From NCBI GenBank assembly GCA_002751075.1, contig NAOQ01000415.1, forward strand, positions 21,340 to 32,496: DNA of 11,157 bases, written 5' to 3'. The notes under the pieces are model-generated. The model was not told the DNA's origin. It ran no database searches and worked only from the letters and a program-made list of their open reading frames with translations. The translations under genes and the position numbers were made by a program. This DNA is from Ichthyophonus hoferi. Its lineage: Eukaryota > Opisthokonta > Ichthyosporea > Ichthyophonida > Ichthyophonidae. Shown piece after piece: positions 8,060 to 11,157 of this stretch; position 1 is the first letter of the stretch; each line of letters starts with the position of its first letter.

Positions 8060-9498
8060 CTATTCGCGGAAACAGATGGCGTAGGAAAACACCTGAATAG
8101 ATTAATGTGAAAAGGGTTAAGGTAGTACTATACTGCCAGGACAAAAAGAACATTGGCTAATCAAACATGGCCAATAAGTCAACCTTTATAAATCGCAGTT
8201 TACTAGGCAATCCCCAAGCATTTTCTAGAACTCCCGTGTTAGTTAAAGGTATGGAAAACGTAGTTTAGCGTGGGAGGTGGTACAGTGTAACACTCAATAA
8301 CCTACCTTTCTTGCTTCTGCTGCAAAGCTCTTAGCCTTATCATCATCATTGAAGTGGGTGCGCAGAGTAATCATGATGGTTTCAGCGTCCTGAAATACAA
8401 ACCCCAGATTAGGTTAGTATTCGATATTTACAATATCTGTATCTCAAACGGGCTATCAAACAATGAAAAGTAAATAGGGAATTTGTGAACAATCCAATTT
8501 GGTATTAGGAAGTCAAAGCGAAAAACAACAACAAAATGACTCTTAAATAATAAGCACCGTGGGTTGTTGACACAAACTACCTCTCTACATAATATAGATA
8601 CATCCCGCACTCTATGATAGGAAAGGAGCTATGCATATTAACCCACCTCCAATGAGCAATCAGCCAGGTTTTTCGAGGTGGACAATAGCATATCAACAGC
8701 TTCGGCCTTCTTATTAGGGTGGACACAGGCTAGAGCCTTGGCACCTACATCCCACATCACCCATTATTAGAATGTATGTGGAAAAACTTAAAAAGTTTGA
8801 TGGGCATGTCCTTATTCTATGCTTATGACTGAGGGAATGTTAAATCTACAAAATGACGTAGTAATAAATATCAACACAATGATATTAGGGGGCTATTAGG
8901 ATAGACATATATTGTCATTAACATCGCTTTAATGGTATAATAAGGAGGTAAACAGCAAGTAAACAAAGGGGGCAGTCAAGCATTAATATGATAATGCCAT
9001 AATTATAAATAAGTAAAAACAGCTGATATTGCTGACCGAAGAAATATAAAGACTAAAAGTTGATTAGTGCAGTAAAAATAAGATGCAACTAATTGGCTCT
9101 CTTCATATGCCAATTGATTACCCAATAAAAAGATAAGAGTGTGATATAGGCAACATATTCAAAAAGTGCTTGAAAAATAAACCAATGAGAAAATGGTCAA
9201 AGAAAGGGAAGATATCAAAGGAAAGAGAATAAACCGATAGTCCAAAAAAGGATCCTAAAGCCCATATTGCAACGCATTTGTATCTTATACCACCAAAGAA
9301 ACCGAAAACAAAAACAAAAACAAAAACAAAAATGTATAAAAATAAGAGGGGCTCACCCTGGCAGACATCAATGGGGGTAGTATGGTGGGATAGGAAGTCG
9401 GCATTGAAGTCAGAGACATTCTTGCCATCCATCAGGCTAGACAGTTCACTTTCAACTACCTTTTTGGTCACGACATGGATAGCACTGTCTTGACTTAC

Positions 9499-9530
<32 letters not shown>

Positions 9531-10909
9531 TGTATGTATGTATGGTTTATATGCATAAGAAAGTGTACAGGAAGTAGGTAAGAGAATGGTCAATAGAGTT
9601 AACTTATCCCTTTTATAATCTATCCCTATCCTAACTAAACATACCAAAACACATTGAAGTGTTATCTTATAATCATATAATGGCCATGTAAAAATATTAC
9701 CAAAGAGAGGAAAAAGAGCGTCAACCATATTTTGAGACAGAGACTATCAAATAAATTAAAAAAAACAACAAACATGCAAGCCATAGTGTACCTGCAGTAG
9801 CTAAAACGCAGATCCAGTAGTGGAGAGCACTGTTACTGGCCTCCAGGGCCTTGGCTTGCTTCAGTGCCTTGGCTACAAGTAGGTATCTCTCTATATATGG
9901 CCGGCGGATATGTTATTTACCTCGGTTCTCTCATTAAACAATGATAACTAACTCAGTTCACTAGCTGTCATCATAAATACTACTTTATCACTTCTTTCTC
10001 TTATTATTATCTTTTCTTGATCACACATGGGATGTTAGTTTATCCATTCTACCAGGGTCACTGTCAATACTACTATTCTATTTGCTCAGTCTGGAACATA
10101 TTATAACCACATTAAAAGACATCTTGCACATCTTGCACCAAAGAGATTGCTCTGAGGGAGATGAAAGCTAACGGGATAGGTAGATGTATATACAAATGAA
10201 CCATATGATTTGCCAACAATCGCACATGTACATGCTGCAGAAAAATACAGGCCAACACAGGAACTTTTAGTGTATAAATAACGCTAACAAGGGAAAGATA
10301 GAAGAGTATCAGGATTATTTATATAAATTATATATTAATACCTTTGGAGGTCATTAACTAAATAACATCACGTCGGATTTCCTACAAAAATAAATAAACA
10401 AACATAAAATATAGGCCGGAATGTTAAAAAACATGGAGAATATAAAGAAGAAAAACCAAGACGATGAAGGAAAAACAATGAAAACATTAGTAATGAAAAG
10501 GGAAAGGGAAAGAACGAAACAGATTGGACGGCTTACTTCTACGAAGCGATACTTGAGCACCCATCAAGTGGGTAGTTACGTCATCCCCGCAATATTCCAA
10601 TCCCTTGAGGAACTTGATGGCCTCACCAAGTGGATCATTAGTCTGTGGATAGATGAGAATAAATAAGGGTAAGTGTAAGTGTAGGTATAAAATGTATAAA
10701 TAACGGTGGTGTACAAGATAATATTTGATGTGGAAGGGGAGGGGGAGAGGAGGAGGGGGGGTGCACGTGTACAGTCCAAGAAAGCATATAACAACAGAGG
10801 TTCCCATGGTAACGACAAATAGGCATGAAAATATAACATACCGCGGCGAGTTGAGCTCCCTCTGGGTCGGTATCGACTGGCTTGGCCTTGCTGACTACCT
10901 CCTCAGTGG
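8060..10909 (-). CDS. NAA15: NatA auxiliary subunit NAA15, C-terminal exons (partial)
   Basis: Seven exons join in frame: 10909-10842, 10642-10537, 9890-9792, 9497-9357, 8744-8647, 8389-8306 and 8092-8060. They give about 208 residues ending in a TAG stop. The 5' part, most of the protein, lies beyond the right edge; the first exon here starts in phase with one base from an exon outside. NAA15 is a TPR superhelix that wraps the catalytic subunit NAA10 and docks NatA on the ribosome for co-translational N-terminal acetylation. Landmarks that match the family: KPVDTDPEG (plant/fungal KPVDPDPxG), DPLGEAIKFLKGL (human PLEEAIKFLTPL), RYLLVAKALKQA (human KFLLMLQSVKRA), ALHYWICVLATA, VVESELSSLMDGKNVSDFN (human VLKQEMNRLFG...NFN), AKALACVHPNKKAEA, and the end VFSYAICFRE against human LFPYALAF. 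The protein stops almost directly after this motif, whereas human NAA15 continues for a few dozen residues. All introns are GT-AG. Confidence 0.9.
9304..9332. repeat. (AAAAAC)n microsatellite in NAA15 intron
   Basis: Four to five tandem AAAAAC units lie some 25 bases downstream (transcript sense) of the donor at 9356-9355. In the RNA the tract reads GUUUUU repeated. U-rich tracts just after a donor are known to bind TIA-type factors that help 5' splice-site use; that role here is inference. Confidence 0.8.
9501..9544. repeat. (TATG)11 microsatellite at NAA15 splice acceptor
   Basis: Eleven perfect TATG units, 44 bases. In the transcript it reads (CAUA)11 and runs directly into the TAG acceptor (9500-9498) of the NAA15 exon that starts at 9497, so it occupies the place where a pyrimidine tract and branch point would be expected. 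Its purity suggests a young, length-variable tract. Confidence 0.95.
10732..10761 (+). repeat. G-rich polypurine tract in NAA15 intron
   Basis: Thirty uninterrupted purines on the plus strand with G runs of 4, 5 and 7, inside the intron 10841-10643. The plus strand is the template strand of NAA15, so the RNA carries the C-rich form. It could form a G-quadruplex or triplex in DNA, although one loop (9 bases) is longer than the usual limit. A CACGTG palindrome follows at once (10764-10769). Confidence 0.65.
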
Positions 10910-11157
10910 CTGCATAAAACGCCGTTGAATTAGAAATATGCGTTAATGTCAACTAGGTTATACAAGTATACAAGCAGAATCGTAGCATGTAACGATTGCG
11001 TACAATATTTCCAAATATTTTCCCCCACGTACATAAATACAAAAATGCATTATATCAGTAAAGGAAGGCTTGATAGGTAGCTATAACCGAATGTAAGAAA
11101 CTTGGTAACAATAAAATAATAAAATAGGATAATCTATCTAAGCTTAGTGAGGACCTT
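10910..11157 (-). other. NAA15 intron running off the window
   Basis: Upstream of the exon at 10909-10842 the transcript sense reads a pyrimidine-containing acceptor ending TTTTATGCAG. I find no further exon with a matching donor and lysine-rich coding content before the right edge, so the whole stretch is taken as intron whose donor lies outside the window. Confidence 0.6.

Noticed and set aside
9118-9356. Continuation of the NAA15 exon frame past 9357 (FVFVFVFGFF-like)
   Set aside because: It reads through the GTGAGC donor into the (GTTTTT)n intron repeat. The family match stops exactly at the donor and resumes at 8744.

Overview
AT-rich eukaryotic nuclear DNA with two intron-containing protein genes. 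Both lie on the minus strand, head to tail. Neither is visible as one long open frame. I assembled them from short conserved exons, each bounded by GT donors and AG acceptors whose phases agree at every junction.

Layout from left to right. Positions 1-1580 hold no gene I can support. They do hold a pair of diverged direct repeats (about 500-730 and 885-1045) and a promoter-like cluster followed by a hairpin (241-349). Positions 1581-2040 are a degenerate TATTATAC/TAT simple-sequence block. Positions 2041-3263 hold no supported gene; they include the likely 3' flank of the next gene and one GC-richer, exon-like patch near 2932-2988. Positions 3264-5720 (minus) carry a complete four-exon cyclin Y gene (CCNY type, 410 residues), with a CAA-rich leader just upstream. 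Positions 5800-8059 are about 2.3 kb between the genes: the presumed cyclin promoter on the left, and the 3' UTR with an AATAAA signal of the second gene on the right. Positions 8060-10909 (minus) carry the last seven exons of NAA15, the auxiliary TPR subunit of the NatA N-terminal acetyltransferase. The rest of that gene lies beyond the right edge.

No biochemical link between the two genes is implied. Cyclin Y is a membrane-anchored activator of PFTAIRE/PCTAIRE kinases and is regulated by 14-3-3 proteins. NAA15 anchors NatA to the ribosome and scaffolds its catalytic subunit. They are simply neighbours.

Organism: a eukaryote with roughly 200-650 bp introns, canonical splice sites and the standard genetic code. 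The cyclin resembles the animal family even in its C-terminal tail, while the NAA15 motif KPVDTDPEG recalls plant and fungal versions. A unicellular or early-branching lineage, possibly opisthokont, would fit, but the sequence alone does not settle this. I see no mobile element with coding capacity, no tRNA or rRNA gene, and no CRISPR array. The more unusual points are a (TATG)11 microsatellite abutting an NAA15 3' splice site, a telomere-like hexamer tract used as a pyrimidine tract, a cyclin N-terminus that appears to have replaced palmitoylation by a basic patch, and an old repeat family at the left end.
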